From NCBI GenBank assembly GCA_029339195.1, contig JAPTJF010000017.1:124001-188000 (forward strand): 64,000 nucleotides of DNA, given 5' to 3'. Made by a program: the position numbers and the translations under genes. Shown here piece after piece: positions 10,443 through 21,871 of the stretch (position 1 is the first letter of the stretch; every line of letters begins with the position of its first letter). The notes below the pieces were generated by a model. It ran no database searches. It saw only the letters and a list, made by a program, of their open reading frames with translations, and was not told the DNA's origin. Source of the DNA: Micractinium sp. NFX-FRZ (lineage: Eukaryota; Chlorophyta; Trebouxiophyceae; Chlorellales; Chlorellaceae).

Positions 10443-13400
10443 ATGGCACGCCTGCTGGCGGCCCTGGCAGCGCTGCTGGTGCTGCTGGCCACAGCTGCAC
10501 CGGGGCCAGCGGCGGCGCAGGCGGCGGACTGGACCGCCGCCGGCCTGCCAGCCTTCACGCCCAGCCCTGGCCAGGCTTCAGTCAGCAGCGGGCAGGAGCT
10601 GCTGCAGGCGCTGCAGAGTGAGACGGGCGACATACGCCTGACTGGTGAGCAAGGGGCAGCAAGGGGGTGCAATCCGGGCGGCAGCAGCAGCGGCTGCATC
10701 CGCTGGCTGTGAGGGTGGGGTGCGCCGCTCAGTTGGGATGGGGTGCCTTGGCGCCATGAGCGGCCGCCGGCATGAGTGCCGCCCTGTGCCTCGCCAGTGA
10801 GCGGCCCCACCCTGAGTCCTGAGGCGTCCACACAATGCCGACACTCTAGTCTCAGCCCTGCCTGCCATTTTCCCACTGGCTTGGAAAGCTCCTAACATAA
10901 CGCAAGCTGGTTGGCTGCATGGATTGTCTTGTTCTGCAGGTCCCATCACCCTCTCCCCAGATGTTTGGAAGCAGTTCCAGCTGCCAATTGTGATCCAGCC
11001 AAACAGCTCCGTGCTGATCCACAAGGGTGAGGGCCGGCCGCCCCTTGGGGGTGCCTCCTGCACTTCCCGTATGCCCGCACCGACTGCTGGGGGTCTGTCC
11101 TGCAAGTTTGTGTTGTTTAAGTTTGATTGGCTGCGCTCCCATTTTATCACATCGACCCTCACCCTCTCCTCAGTCTGACGGCACCGCTTGCCCACCAGCC
11201 TCCCCAATTGCTCCGCCCGTCCCCCGCTGCCTCCCGCTGCAGTCGACCCCAGCAGCATTGGCTTGAGGCAGGAGCGCATCGACTGGGGGGGAGCCATGAA
11301 CCTGATTGAGATCTCCACGGATGGGGCCCTCATGCTGCAGGGGATCATCTCTGCAAGTGAGTCCCCCTGCAGAGCTGCTGGCTCATTTGTGTGTTCAAGG
11401 TGGTTTTAGAAGAGCCTGTTGCTGCCTGCATGCACTGTGTCACTTGCCCGCCTGCCCGCCCGCCTGCCTGCTTGCTTGCATACCTGCCTGCCTGCCTGCC
11501 TGCCTGCTTTGCGCTACTTGCTGGTGCCAGCCGTCCCACCAGTTTGCGGGCCACCATTGGCCGCCACTGTGCCATGGCTGGGCCTGCCTTTCAAGTGCCC
11601 GACAGCCTGCCCGCGACGCCTGCCTGCAGACCCCGGCAACTTCACACGCGGCCTGGAGCAGGTCCCCCTCGTTGTGAACGGCTCCTTCCTCTGGCCGACA
11701 ATCACCGGCCGGCCCGGCAGCAGTGTAAGCCGCCAGTCGTGCTGCCAGTCTGCAGCAGATGTTTGTGGATGTTGTTATAGGTCACCTGGCAAACAGTACT
11801 GCCCTTCCTTGCTCTGCCCTGCCCATGCCCACTTGCCCCGCAGGGTGAGCCGCCTGTGATCCTCTCCACCCCCCGCGTCGCCTTGCCTCTCTTACGCCGT
11901 GTCTTCCCGTTGCCAACCTACCACACCACAATGCTGGGCTCCCTGCCCTCTCTGCAGTTGACCGTTGCAAACTCTACCATTTACAACGACGACCCCGGGT
12001 GCAGCGCTGAGACCACCCAGGTATTGCATGTGTTTCCCAAACTCTATTGACGAATCAGCCATGCGCACACGTCGCGCACTGGCGCCAGCAGCTTGTCTGG
12101 GGTGGGGCCCTGCTGCGCGCACGTCATGATCAGTACATCAGCACAGCAAACGGCGCACCCAAGGGGCCGCGGTACTGGTACCGGCTCGATGCTTTCGGCT
12201 TCCCTTCCTTCATTGCATCAACTTGCCACCCCCACCGCTGCTCTCCCGCAACCCTGCCTGCCCGCAGGCAGCAGTGCTGCGCGTCCAAAGCTTCCTGCCC
12301 CCCGAACTGGCTGGGAGCATGAGGCACGAAGGAGGCACAACCGCCTCCTACACCTACCTCCCCTTCCCCGCCCCCGTCTACAACATCACCTCTCAGCAAG
12401 TGCTGGGCACAGCCAACTTCACACTGTCAGGCGTGGTCAACACGTGCTTCGACTCGCTGGCGCCAGCTGGCAGCGGCAGCAGCAGCAGCGGCGGCGGGAC
12501 ACCCGCCTGGGTGTGGGCCGTGGTGGGGTCGGTGCTGGGCTGCGTGGCGCTGGCCGCCGTCGGCGGCGCGCTGCTGTGGCGGCGTCGAGCGCGCGCGCAG
12601 CGGGCCACACAAGCCGAAGCTCCCACAGCAGCAGCAGCAGCAGCATCGTCAGAGGCCACTAAAGAGTCCTCCCGTGACCTGGAAGCAGCCGGGGGCGGTG
12701 ACGGCGGCGGTGACGGCGGCGGTGACGGCGGTGACGGCGGCAGCAAGCGGAGCAGCAGCGAGGCGGCGGGCCCATCGCGCAGCCAACAAGCGGCGCTGTC
12801 CAGCAGCGCTCTGCTTCCATCTGTGGGCTCACAGTTGGGCAGCCAGGCCGTGGCATCCGGGTCGGGCGCCACCGGCAGCGGCGACCTGCACGCTGCGCTG
12901 ATGCGCACTCGGTTTGGAGTGATTGAGGACCTGCAGCTGGGGGAGCTGCTGGGGAGGGGCGCGTTTGGGCGCGTGTACAAAGGTGGGTGTGTGGGCGTGT
13001 GTGTGTGCATGGGGCAGGGAGACGTCGGGGTTGGAGGAGATGGAAGGGCGGTGAACGGTCGGCTGCGGCAGCTCAGGTCTCTGATGAGCGGGTCGAAGGC
13101 TTGCAGGGTGCATGGGGCTCCTCTTTCTGCCCTCCCTAAGCAAGCAGCAGGCAGCTCTTCCGTTCCCCGACTCTCTTACGGATTGCCTCCCAGCGCCGCC
13201 TTTGCACCCAATCGGCCCCCAAATCCCGTCACACCCCGCACCCCCTCGCCCCCCCGCAGGCCGGTGGAAGGGCGCCCTTGTTGCCGTCAAGGTGATAGAG
13301 CACCGGGTGCAGCCGGGGAAGACGCACGACCTGTCGCGGGAGCCGCTGCTCAGGTGGGCGCAGGCTGTGCTAGTTGGGGTGCTGACGTGGCACCCTGACA

Positions 13401-15671
13401 GCCTCGGCATGAAGCATGGGGCGGGGCAGGCAGGATCGATGGTGTGCGCTGTGCTGGCCCTGGCTTTCTATGCGGACCAGTGGTGTTGCAGATGGGATGT
13501 ACGACACATGCGCTAGTGTGGTCATCTCGTGGCATCAGGCTCTGGTTGGACCTTCAGGAGCGTGCCCTGCCGCCCTGCGCGCCCGGTCAAGGTGCCTGCC
13601 CGCCTCCCCACCCGCACTTGCCCCTCCCTCCCATCCCATGCACCCACCTTGCCCCACGCAGCATGAGCATCTCACACCCCAACATCATTGCCACCCATCA
13701 AGTAATGGTGCTGAGGCTGCTTTCCAACGAGGGGGACCAAGCGGTGCTGGATGCCCTGGCGGCAGGCGGAGGCGATACTGGCGGCGGCGCCGCCGCCGCC
13801 GGCAGCGGCAGTGGCAGGCGAACGCAGGGGCTGGGCAGCGGGGGCCTGGTGGAAGCTGTGTCGCCCACTGATGTTCTGACGCCTGGGTGAGTGCTTGGAT
13901 TCGCAGGCCGTGCTGCTTTGGAGGTTGGCGGGTGGCAACGCGTGTCATGCCCTGCTCTCCTGCCTTCCGCAACCCGCCTGCCCCGCGCGCACCTGTGGCC
14001 TCTCCCAGTCCTTTCTGACAAAAGGGCCCCTGCGCCTCACACTCCCACGACACACAATTCCCCCATCCCCCCATCCCCTGCCACCCCCATGTGGCAGCCT
14101 GTATGAGACGTGGCTGATCGAGGAGTATTGTGACCGGGGCAGCTTGGCGGGTGAGTGCAGCCGGAATGTATCCCCTTTGGTGGGGTGGAAGGGAAGAGGG
14201 GAGGGCGGGCGGCGGCGGTGGGTTTGGCTGACACGGGGCGTGTGCAGGCAAGTGGGTGGTTCGAGCTGACGCACCATTCACTCCCTCCCGCAGCTGCTGC
14301 CGCCCCCTCACAGTTCCCAGCCCTTGCTCACGCCACCCTCCTTCTCGCTGTCTCCTTCTCGCGCCCACCCCTCCCCCTGCGCCCTGCTGCTGTGCTCCAG
14401 CCCTTGCTCACGCCACCCTCCTTCTCGCTGTCTCCTCTCTTCCTGTCCCCGTATGCTTGCTCCCCTGCGCACAGACCTCATCTCCGCGGGCAAGCACATG
14501 CCACCTGACCCGGCGCAGCACCACGCCTGGGCGCTGCTGTGCCTGCTGGACATCTCAATTGGGCTGCACTACCTGCACCGGGCGGGCATCGTGCACGGCG
14601 ACCTGAAGCCGCACAACGTGATGCTGAAGAGCACGCGCACCGACCGGCGGGGGTTCACCTGCAAGCTGATCGATTTCGGGCTGAGCCGGGCGCTGGGAGG
14701 GGAGCAGACGCATGTGCAGACAAAGGCGAGTGTGTGGGGGGTCGAGAGCGGAATTGCAGGAGTGTGTGGGGTGTGCAGCATGAGCGGCGACGTGTGTGTG
14801 TGCCAGTGTGTGGATTTGGAGAGAGATGAGTGGGTGCAGTCGTGTGCCAAGCTAGGCTGCTGCCAGCTGCCACCCGCTGCCACCCATCCACCTGGCCCCT
14901 GTGCCGCCTATGCATGCAGAGCTACGGCACGGCCTCGTACGCTGCGCCAGAGCTGCTGACTCAGGGCAAGCTCTCCTCCGCCTCCGACATCTACTCCCTC
15001 GCCCTCATCTGTGCGTTGTGGGGAGGAGTTGGGGGGGAGGGCGTCGAGGGAGCCGGGACCTCTTGTGGGCCTTGGGCAGCGGCAGCAGGAGAGCGGCCTG
15101 CGCGCCGGCCAGCAGGCACCGCTGATCCACCCTTCCACCCTGCCCCTCCTCCCCGCCTTCCCTCCCCCCTGCCCTCCTCCTCTCGACCCGCAGTGTGGCA
15201 GCTGTCGTGCAGTGCGGAGCTGCACCAGGGGATGACTGCCATGCAGATCATCGTGCAGGTGTCGCAGCACGGCCACCGCCCCGACGTGCCCGAAGGCTGC
15301 CCCCCGGGCCTGAGCGCCCTCATGCAGCGCTGCTGGCAGGAGGACCCCGCTGCCAGGTGCGAGGATGTGTGTGCCTGCCCACCCCGCCTGCATGCCCGCT
15401 TGCCCACCTGGCATCAGTCTGCCACCTCTTCCCCCCTGCACCTCGTGGCCTGCTTGCCCCCCCCCCACCCCCCCCACCCCCCCACCCCACCTCGCACCTC
15501 CCCCATCTGTCCCCTCCCCTCTTGCGCAGGCCCAGCGCTGGTCAGGTGGTGGAGGCGCTGAGGGCGCAGCTGATGGCGCTCCCCCAGGCCGAAAAGAAGC
15601 CCCGGCTGGCTGAACCGCCTGCCGGGCAGCAGGACCCTGCTGGGCCGCAGCCCGCCCCGGCCGCCTGCTAG
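10443..15671 (+). CDS. Receptor-like protein kinase (kinase B), tandem paralogue of kinase A
   Basis: Thirteen exons: 10443-10644, 10940-11026, 11243-11356, 11630-11724, 11958-12020, 12268-12982, 13260-13353, 13662-13886, 14098-14150, 14475-14725, 14920-15010, 15194-15356, 15530-15671; 764 aa. Same architecture as kinase A: signal peptide (1-27, ending PAAAQA), glycosylated ectodomain, TM segment near 268-290 (VWAVVGSVLGCVALAAVGG), Gly/Asp/Ser-rich linker, kinase domain about 415-740 with GRGAFGRVYKG, VAVKVIE, VHGDLKPHN (Arg of HRD replaced by Gly), IDFGLSR, AAPELL. Exon borders match kinase A except that the exon at 14475 spans what is two exons in A. Its donor at 14726 is GC (ACAAAG then gcgagt) where kinase A has GT at the homologous site. 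The near-identical exons and shared 5' element point to tandem duplication. Confidence 0.9.
14317..14436 (+). repeat. Two 40-bp near-identical intronic copies
   Basis: The segment 14317-14356 recurs at 14397-14436, 80 bp apart, in the intron before the catalytic exon of kinase B. Both copies carry CCAG followed by a pyrimidine-rich stretch. No coding potential. Confidence 0.85.
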
Positions 15672-15882
15672 GCGGCGGCAGGTGTACACTAGTAAACACT
15701 AACCAGCACTAAAACCCCCGCTCTGACTGTCTGCAGTGTCAGTGCCACCCTGCTGTTCTGTTCTCCGCCTGTGTGTCCTGACCCCCAGCTGTCGAGTTCA
15801 TCACTGCTATGCCGTAACCTTTTTTATAGCTGAGGCCCCTACCCCTCTCCTGCCTTTGCGTCTGCCCCTGCTGTCTTGACCT

Positions 15883-15958
15883 CTGTTACGTTCATGTCCC
15901 CTCCTTTGGGGCTCTCTCGTCTGTTACGTTCATGTCCCCTCCTTTGGGGCTCTCTCGT
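15883..15958 (+). repeat. Perfect 38-bp direct repeat, two copies
   Basis: Bases 15883-15920 and 15921-15958 are identical, head to tail, starting CTGTTACGTTCATG. Located about 200 bp after the kinase B stop, probably in its 3' UTR. Confidence 0.95.
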
Positions 15959-16107
15959 CCTGTCTCTCAGCCTCCTCACCCCTCTCTGCCTGTGTCCATC
16001 GCTCTGTCTGTTGTCCCGTCGAACCGTCACTCCTCTGTTCTTTTCAATTGCAACCTCACACCATCCTCATGGTGTCCCCTCTTTTGCTTTCCAGCGGTTT
16101 AACAGCG

Positions 16108-16215
16108 TGGCATGCCTAGACGTACCAGACCCTTTCAGCGGTACAAAGTACCAGCCACAACCTTTCAGCGGTATAACAGAACCGCCTGCCTGCGTGGCAT
16201 GCCTAGACGTACCAG
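16108..16215 (+). repeat. Direct repeats including an exact 22-mer
   Basis: A 22-mer starting GTGGCATGCCTAGACG occurs at 16108-16129 and 16194-16215. Between them, a CCTTTCAGCGGTA string occurs at 16131 and 16161. No gene overlaps. Confidence 0.85.
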
Positions 16216-17852
16216 CCACAACCCTCGCCCCAAATTCCTTGCCAAATTGCAATGTCTCCCCCTACCTGCCCCCGCTCAAGTTTCCTGTGAAAAGCAGCAT
16301 TACACTGGCTGGCTGATTGCCTGGGTGCTACGGGAGCCAGGAGCGAAGCGGGAAAGGGAGTGGAAGGAATGGGCTGCTGGGGAATGGAGCATGCAGCAAG
16401 GGAGACTGGTGGGCACGGATGGTGGTACAGAATGGTGTGTGTGTGTGTGCAATGGAAAGAGTGGATGGGCCTGTGTGTGCGTGTGTGGTGAAGGCTTGCT
16501 GGCCGCGGCGGAACGGGGTCACTGAGAGCCGCGGGGCAAAGGATTTCTTCTTTCGTAGGGTAGGGTGGGGGAAGGGAGGCTTGCGTGAGCATCGTATCAA
16601 GGCGGTGCCTATCAGGAGGAGGAAGGGAGACGGGGGCAGGGCACGGCCGCGGGGCACGGGCAGCAGAGACAGCAAACAGTTGGGGTCGGCGCGCTGAGGA
16701 GGAGAGGGTGGGTGAGCAGTGTGGGGGACAGGGGAGAGAGAGACCAGTGAGGCAGTCATGCGTGGGTCATCGGCATCGGATCAGGCAAGGGAGGGGCAGC
16801 AGGGGCTACGGTACAGAAGAAACAACAACGGTCAGGGAACAGTGGGGAACAGCAACGGTCGGCATCAATCGGCAGGAGGAGGAGGAGAACGAGGCAAATC
16901 GTATCACAGGGCAAGACAGGGGAGAGGGTAGGAGGAGGGGACAGCTAGGAGGAGGGCGGGGGAGGCGACGGGCTGGTTCGTTTCTCGGTCGGTCTCGCAT
17001 CGTATCGGCAGACAGGTGGAGCGGGCAGGCAGGGGCGCACACGGGTGGAAAGCACGGAACAGCTGGGCAAGAGGGGGACTGAGCACGGCAGCTGAGGGGG
17101 AGGTTACCCCAGCTGGAAAGGAGGGGAGGCTAGGCGGCCACGGATGGGACAGGACAGGCTGGGTGGCAAAAGAAGTGGCGGCGGAGAGCGCTGGGTGTAC
17201 GGCAGAAAGCGCTAAGGTACAGGGGCCGGCGGTGGCCACACGCATTTGTAGCATGTGGCTTGCGCGCGTGTGTGTGCGTGTGTGTGTGTGCGGCAGGGCT
17301 TGGAGGATGTGTGCATGCGCTCAACGGGACTGGGTGGTATGCATGGTGTGTGGGTGGCAAGAGCGGCAACGTCACCGTTGCAATCAAATCGGTGGAAGGG
17401 AAGGCTGGCACAGCTAGCTGCGCGTGTGTACAGGGCAGGGAGGGGCAAGAGAGGGAAGGGAAGAAGGTAAGGGTGTAGGTGGATGGAAGGCCTATCGAAC
17501 GCGTGGTGAAAGGCGGTGTGTGTATTATGAGGGGCAAGACAACGTGGGCCCGCACGTGCGCACATGGGGCTGCGCCTGCGGGCCCGTCAATCGCATCGTC
17601 ACGTTGGGAAGGAGGGGTGTTGCTTCTGGTCGCCGCTGCGTCCTAGGTCGCATCGAGCAAGGAATTGGGGTGGGGTGGGGCGCACAGGGGTGTCTTGATC
17701 GGCGTTGTGTATACTTGGGCGTGGCCTGCCTGGTTGCGGCGTGGTGCGGTGCGCAGGGGCACGTTGGGTTGGGGGTGGGCGCCTGCCAGAGGCTGGCGCT
17801 TGGACAGGCAGGCGAGCTGTGGCCCAGCTGTCCAGCATGCAGCTTGCTGACG

Positions 17853-20346
17853 CTAGAACGCGCTAACAAGCGGCGCCTGGCCGCCGTGCGCCCGCGCCGG
17901 CTGCGTCAGGCCCGCCTGGGGCATGCTGCCGCTGATGCCGCCGCCCTCAGTGGCTGCAGCAGCTGCCTCAAAGCTCTGGGCCTCTGCCTCTGCCAGCGAT
18001 GCCAGCGTGTCCAGAGCAGCTGTGGCCGAGGGCACACGCCGCACCGACGACTGCTGCTGCTGTGCGCTGAGCTGGGTGGTGGGTGCGCTGCCGCTGCTTG
18101 CGCCGTCGCCCCCGGCTCCTGCGTTGCTGCCCGCAGCCTGCTGCTGCTGCTGCTGCTCGTTCAGCTCCAGCAGGCGAAGCAGCTGCTGCCTGCGGCCAGG
18201 CGTGTAATGCGCGGCGGCGGCGGTGCGCAGCGGCGGCAGGGCTGCGCCACCCCCACCTCCCATTGTGAAACCAGCAGTGGTGGCAGTCATGGTGCTGGCA
18301 CGTGAGTGGGAGTGAAGCGAGAGCGGCGGCAGCTCTGGCAGCTGAGGCAGCGCCATCACAGGCGTCAGTGCGGGCGACGGAGGCCGGCTGCTGTGCGTCC
18401 CAGCCCCGGACGGCTGCTGCTCGCTGGCTGAGCTGTCGCCGCTGAAGGAGGAGGCAGCGGCTGGGAGCATGGCCACGGGGGCGGCGAGGGCATTGATGCG
18501 GCCAGGCATGACTGGCAGGATGGGGAGCTCGGTGCCGGCTGCACGCGGGGGGTGGGGAGGGGGGCGTCATGGGATCAGGCGGCTGCACAGCGGTCCCATG
18601 GTGCGCAGCAGCAGGACACAGGCCTGCGCAGCTGCAGTTATGTTGCACCCATGTCCAGGTGGCAGCACTTGCATGGTGGGGAGCATGTTGGTTCAGGCGT
18701 GGGTGGACACTGCACTTGGCACCAAGCTAAGGCATGGCACGGCTGTGCTGCTGGCAGCCGACTGCTCGAGCACTCACTTGCTGTGGTGATGGAGGGCAGG
18801 GGAGGCAGCACACCGATGGGCACGCCCATTGCAATGCCGCCCACAATGGCTCCAGGGGGCGGCAGCGGCCCCGGAGGGCGCGCTCCGGGCGCCCCGGAAG
18901 GCGGCGGCAGCATCTGCAGCGCTGTGTGCTGCCCCGCGGCCAGCGCGTGCGCAAAGAAAGTGGGCAGCGCGGGCGCGCCTGGCACCGCCACCGCGCCTGC
19001 GCCTGGCGCAGCGGGCGCGCCGCCGCCCGCCGCTGCCGCGTGTTGCAGCGCATGCAGCGGCGCGGCGGCGGCCACCGCTGCTGCAGCCGCCTCCTCCACA
19101 GCTGAGAACCGCGAGCGCCGCTTCTGGGCGCCGCTCTGGCGCAGGAAGTGTTTCTGCGCGTGGCTGGCCACTTGGGTGGGCGTGCGAGAGGGCACGTAGT
19201 AGCGGGAAATCTGCTTCCACTGGCCCTGCAGCACAGCGCAGGGAGGATGGTGCAGGGGGCAAAACTGAGATGAAAGAGGGATGACAGCGAAGGAGGAAGG
19301 GAGCGCAGTTTGCCTACTGGCGACGCAGCATGCACCCCCAAACGCAGTTGCACAGCAGAGCGCCGCACAGCAGGGGCAGCATAGAGGAAGGGGTGACAGG
19401 AAAGGGTGTGCAGGCAAGTGCCTGGTGGGCGGGCTAGGCCTCATGCACGTGGAAGCTGTATAGTAGTCGGCGTGGTCGGAGCGGCGTCAGCCACACGCTC
19501 GTCGCCCTGCAGCTCACCCGGCCATACATCTTCAGCCCCGCCAGGAACGCCTTGTGCTCTTCATCCGACCATGGTGCGCCTGCAGGGAAGGGCAGGGCAG
19601 GGCAGGCAGGGTGGGTACGCGTGCAAGCGGCGTCGGGTGCGGCGTTGACCAGCGCGTTTGACCAGCGCCGGCGGGAAACCTGCGGCAGCAGCTCGACAGT
19701 GAGCGACTGCTGCCGCAAGCCCCCCAGGTTGCAGGCAGGACATTTCCTAGGCCCCAAGGAGCGCAGCGCACAGCTGCGGCGCACTGATGCACCATCAGGC
19801 AACCAAGTGAGCCCACGCCGCTAGGGCGCCGGCCGGGCCCTGATGGCAAGGCCCAGGCACCCCCGCAGCCTTGGCCCGCGCACATCCGAGAACTGTCGCT
19901 GCTAGGATCACTGGCTGGGCAGCGGGGAGACCCTCACTGCTGGGCCGCCCTTCGTGTAATCCAACAAGAGAGGCTGGAAGAGCTCTCGGCGGCGCTGCTC
20001 ATGGCCTCCCAAGTGCCCGGGGAGCATGCGGCTAGCGCTGCCAAGGCCCCACAGGCGCGTGGCTTCCGCCGCCACCGCCCAGCCTGCCCTCCTGACGCCT
20101 CCCCCAGCCTCACGCACCCTTTTTCGAAGGCATCACTGTTGATTTCGAGCGCCCTCCAGCTGGCTGGCTCTGCGACAGACTCAGAGCCGGAGGCAGAGCG
20201 AAGCCCATCCCCCCGGGAAGCGCTGGGAGTGGGAGAGTCATGGTGGTGTGGTCGTGGCCCCAAGGGCACGGAATAGGCTGCCTTGGACACCCCGAGGACT
20301 CGACACTTGCCGGCCTGCTGTGCTTCACCAAAGCAGCAAACTTCAT
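17853..20346 (-). CDS. MYB-related transcription factor, SHAQKYF class
   Basis: Four exons on the minus strand: 20346-20118, 19579-19518, 19225-18778, 18538-17853; 474 aa. The single MYB repeat is assembled across three exons: MPSKKG joins APWSDEEHKAFLAGLKMYGR, then GQWKQISRYYVPSRTPTQVA and SHAQKHFLRQ (about residues 73-125). This is the plant and algal one-repeat MYB type named for its SHAQKYF motif; here Tyr is His. The family binds DNA and regulates light, clock or sugar responses, but a target cannot be told. The C-terminal part is Ala/Gly/Pro-rich with a poly-Gln tract (about 18140-18170), typical of activation regions. The start was chosen because only this frame splices in phase into APWSDEEH; an internal ATG at 20241 is an alternative. 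It shares an 86-bp intergenic region with the UPF0426 gene. Confidence 0.9.
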
Positions 20347-20432
20347 GCCGGCGCTCGAACCCCCGCCTTTCAATTGCGCCAGCAGCAGCATCAGGCTAGA
20401 ATCACCACATCAAAATTGAAGGGCTGGCAGGG
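20347..20432. promoter_or_regulatory. Shared 86-bp divergent 5' region (MYB / UPF0426)
   Basis: Only 86 bases separate the proposed MYB ATG (minus) from the UPF0426 ATG (plus), so both 5' UTRs and any core promoters must overlap or lie inside the genes. No TATA-like box is obvious. If the MYB starts at 20241 the gap is 191 bases. Confidence 0.6.
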
Positions 20433-21166
20433 ATGGCGTATAGTCCTAGCCTCGCCTCGCGCGCCTCCTCGCAGCTGCCGCCCCAGCGACAGGGGCTCCT
20501 TGGTCCGACGGCATTGTCACACCAGCACAAGAGCGCAGCAGCAAGACGCAGCAGCACCAGCAGCAGCTCACCCCGCCCGCTCGGCGGCGGCGCCGCTGCC
20601 AGCAGGCTGGCTGCTCGAGCGAGCAGCGGCGGCGGCGGTAGCCCCAACAGCCCCAGCAGCAACCCCATTGATGAGCGGCTGCTGAATGCTGCTCTGAAAG
20701 ACCCAGTTTCCTTCGTGGGCGGTATCTTCGCCGGCTTCTTAGCCCTGGACCTGCAGCAGGGTGAGCTGCTCGATACGTGGGTGGGGGGGCGCTTCCGTCG
20801 TTGCACGAGTCGAATGCAGCCGTGGCAAGTGGCACCTAGTGTTTAGCCCACCTGCTTGCTCTGAGTTTGCACATGGTGCAACGCATGGCTTGGTTGCGCT
20901 GTAGTGGTTTTGTTTCCTTGCCAGTGCGCCGCTCTGCAAACGGCCAGCTATTGCTTGCCGTCGCACGGCTGCCACGCCTGCGGCACACATAGCCGTGCCC
21001 CACCGGCCCCTCACCCGGTTGCCCCCACCCACCCCTGCCCGCTGCAGACCCGCTGCGCTCATGGGTGCAGCAGACGGCCGCCGAGGCGGGTTTGAAGTAC
21101 CAGGCGACAGTGGACAGGCTGGAAGCCGAACGCCGCGCCCGCGCCTCCTCCTCCTCCTCCCCCTAG
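20433..21166 (+). CDS. UPF0426-family plastid protein
   Basis: Two exons, 20433-20760 and 21048-21166; 148 aa. Residues 1-75 are Ser/Arg/Ala-rich with few acidic residues, typical of a chloroplast transit peptide. The conserved part, NPIDERLLNAALKDPVSF then VGGIFAGFLALDL and DPLRSWVQQTAAEAGL, matches my recollection of the plant UPF0426 family (Arabidopsis At1g28150), a small plastid protein of unknown biochemical role. The exon join completes an Asp codon (G then AC), giving DPLRSW. It ends in a Ser-rich tail. Divergent partner of the MYB gene. Confidence 0.85.
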
Positions 21167-21871
21167 ACAGTCTGCAGCATCATCAGCGTGGGCTGACCTC
21201 ACCTTACCTGCTGCTGGCAGCCACCTTACTGAACGAACCCTCCCGCCTCGCCCCTCCTCTGCGCCTCCTCTCCTGCCATACATTTGACCTCGTGCCAGGC
21301 AGCAATTCAGCACACTGCCCTCTTGCCGGCACGAGCGGCCTGGGCCCCAACCCCAGCACAAATGCCCCGGCGGCCTCAGCTTCGGTGGCGCTTCTAGGGC
21401 TGCCGCCCCACCAGCAGCCTGGTGCTCACGCATCACGCCCCTCTTGTTCAGTGGTGCTTCTGCAGTTCATTTAATAGCTAATAGCCCAGGATACCCGAGC
21501 TCCTGTATTTCATCATCTCAGGCTGTCTGCTGCCCTCTGCCCCACCGCCTGCCACGCCATGCCGTGCCCTCGTGCCTGCCACAGCCCTGCCAGGAGCACA
21601 CTCGATGTACATAAAGCCCCCCCCCACACACACATGCGCACACTCTCACACACACGCACGCACACACACACACTCACACCAGTGGTGCCTGTTGCGGGGG
21701 CGGTAGTGATGAGTGGCATTATGAGGTCGTTGGAACCGGTGACATTAGAGAAAGAGAGGGTGGAACAGTGGGACCAATGTCAACAGACAGTGGTGATTGC
21801 GCGGGTGAGGCGGCGGTCAAGGAAACAACCTGCGCCTTTTGCCTGGCCCTTGGCCGGTACGCAGCTGGTGC
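21167..21871. other. Convergent intergenic region (UPF0426 / Acinus 3' ends)
   Basis: No gene. It contains a CA-rich simple repeat at about 21625-21680, probably in 3' UTR sequence of one or both genes. Confidence 0.5.

Larger units (their letters stand above)
15672..17852. other. Convergent intergenic region, 2.2 kb, no gene
   Basis: Lies between the ends of kinase B (+) and the MYB gene (-) and probably holds long 3' UTRs. ORFs here are low complexity (G/A-rich on +, C/T-rich on -). It includes a perfect 38-bp tandem repeat (15883-15958), repeats around 16108-16215, and TG runs near 16438 and 17262-17292. I see no protein family. Confidence 0.5.

Noticed and set aside
11450..11515. Regular CCTG/TGCC arrays resembling repeat-spacer structure
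   Set aside because: Simple tetranucleotide repeats in introns of a eukaryote; no conserved repeat plus unique spacers, so not CRISPR.
19934..20290. Frame ending AFEKG at the MYB 5' end
   Set aside because: Looked coding, but its phase does not join the MYB repeat. The other frame ends MPSKKG and splices exactly into APWSDEEH.
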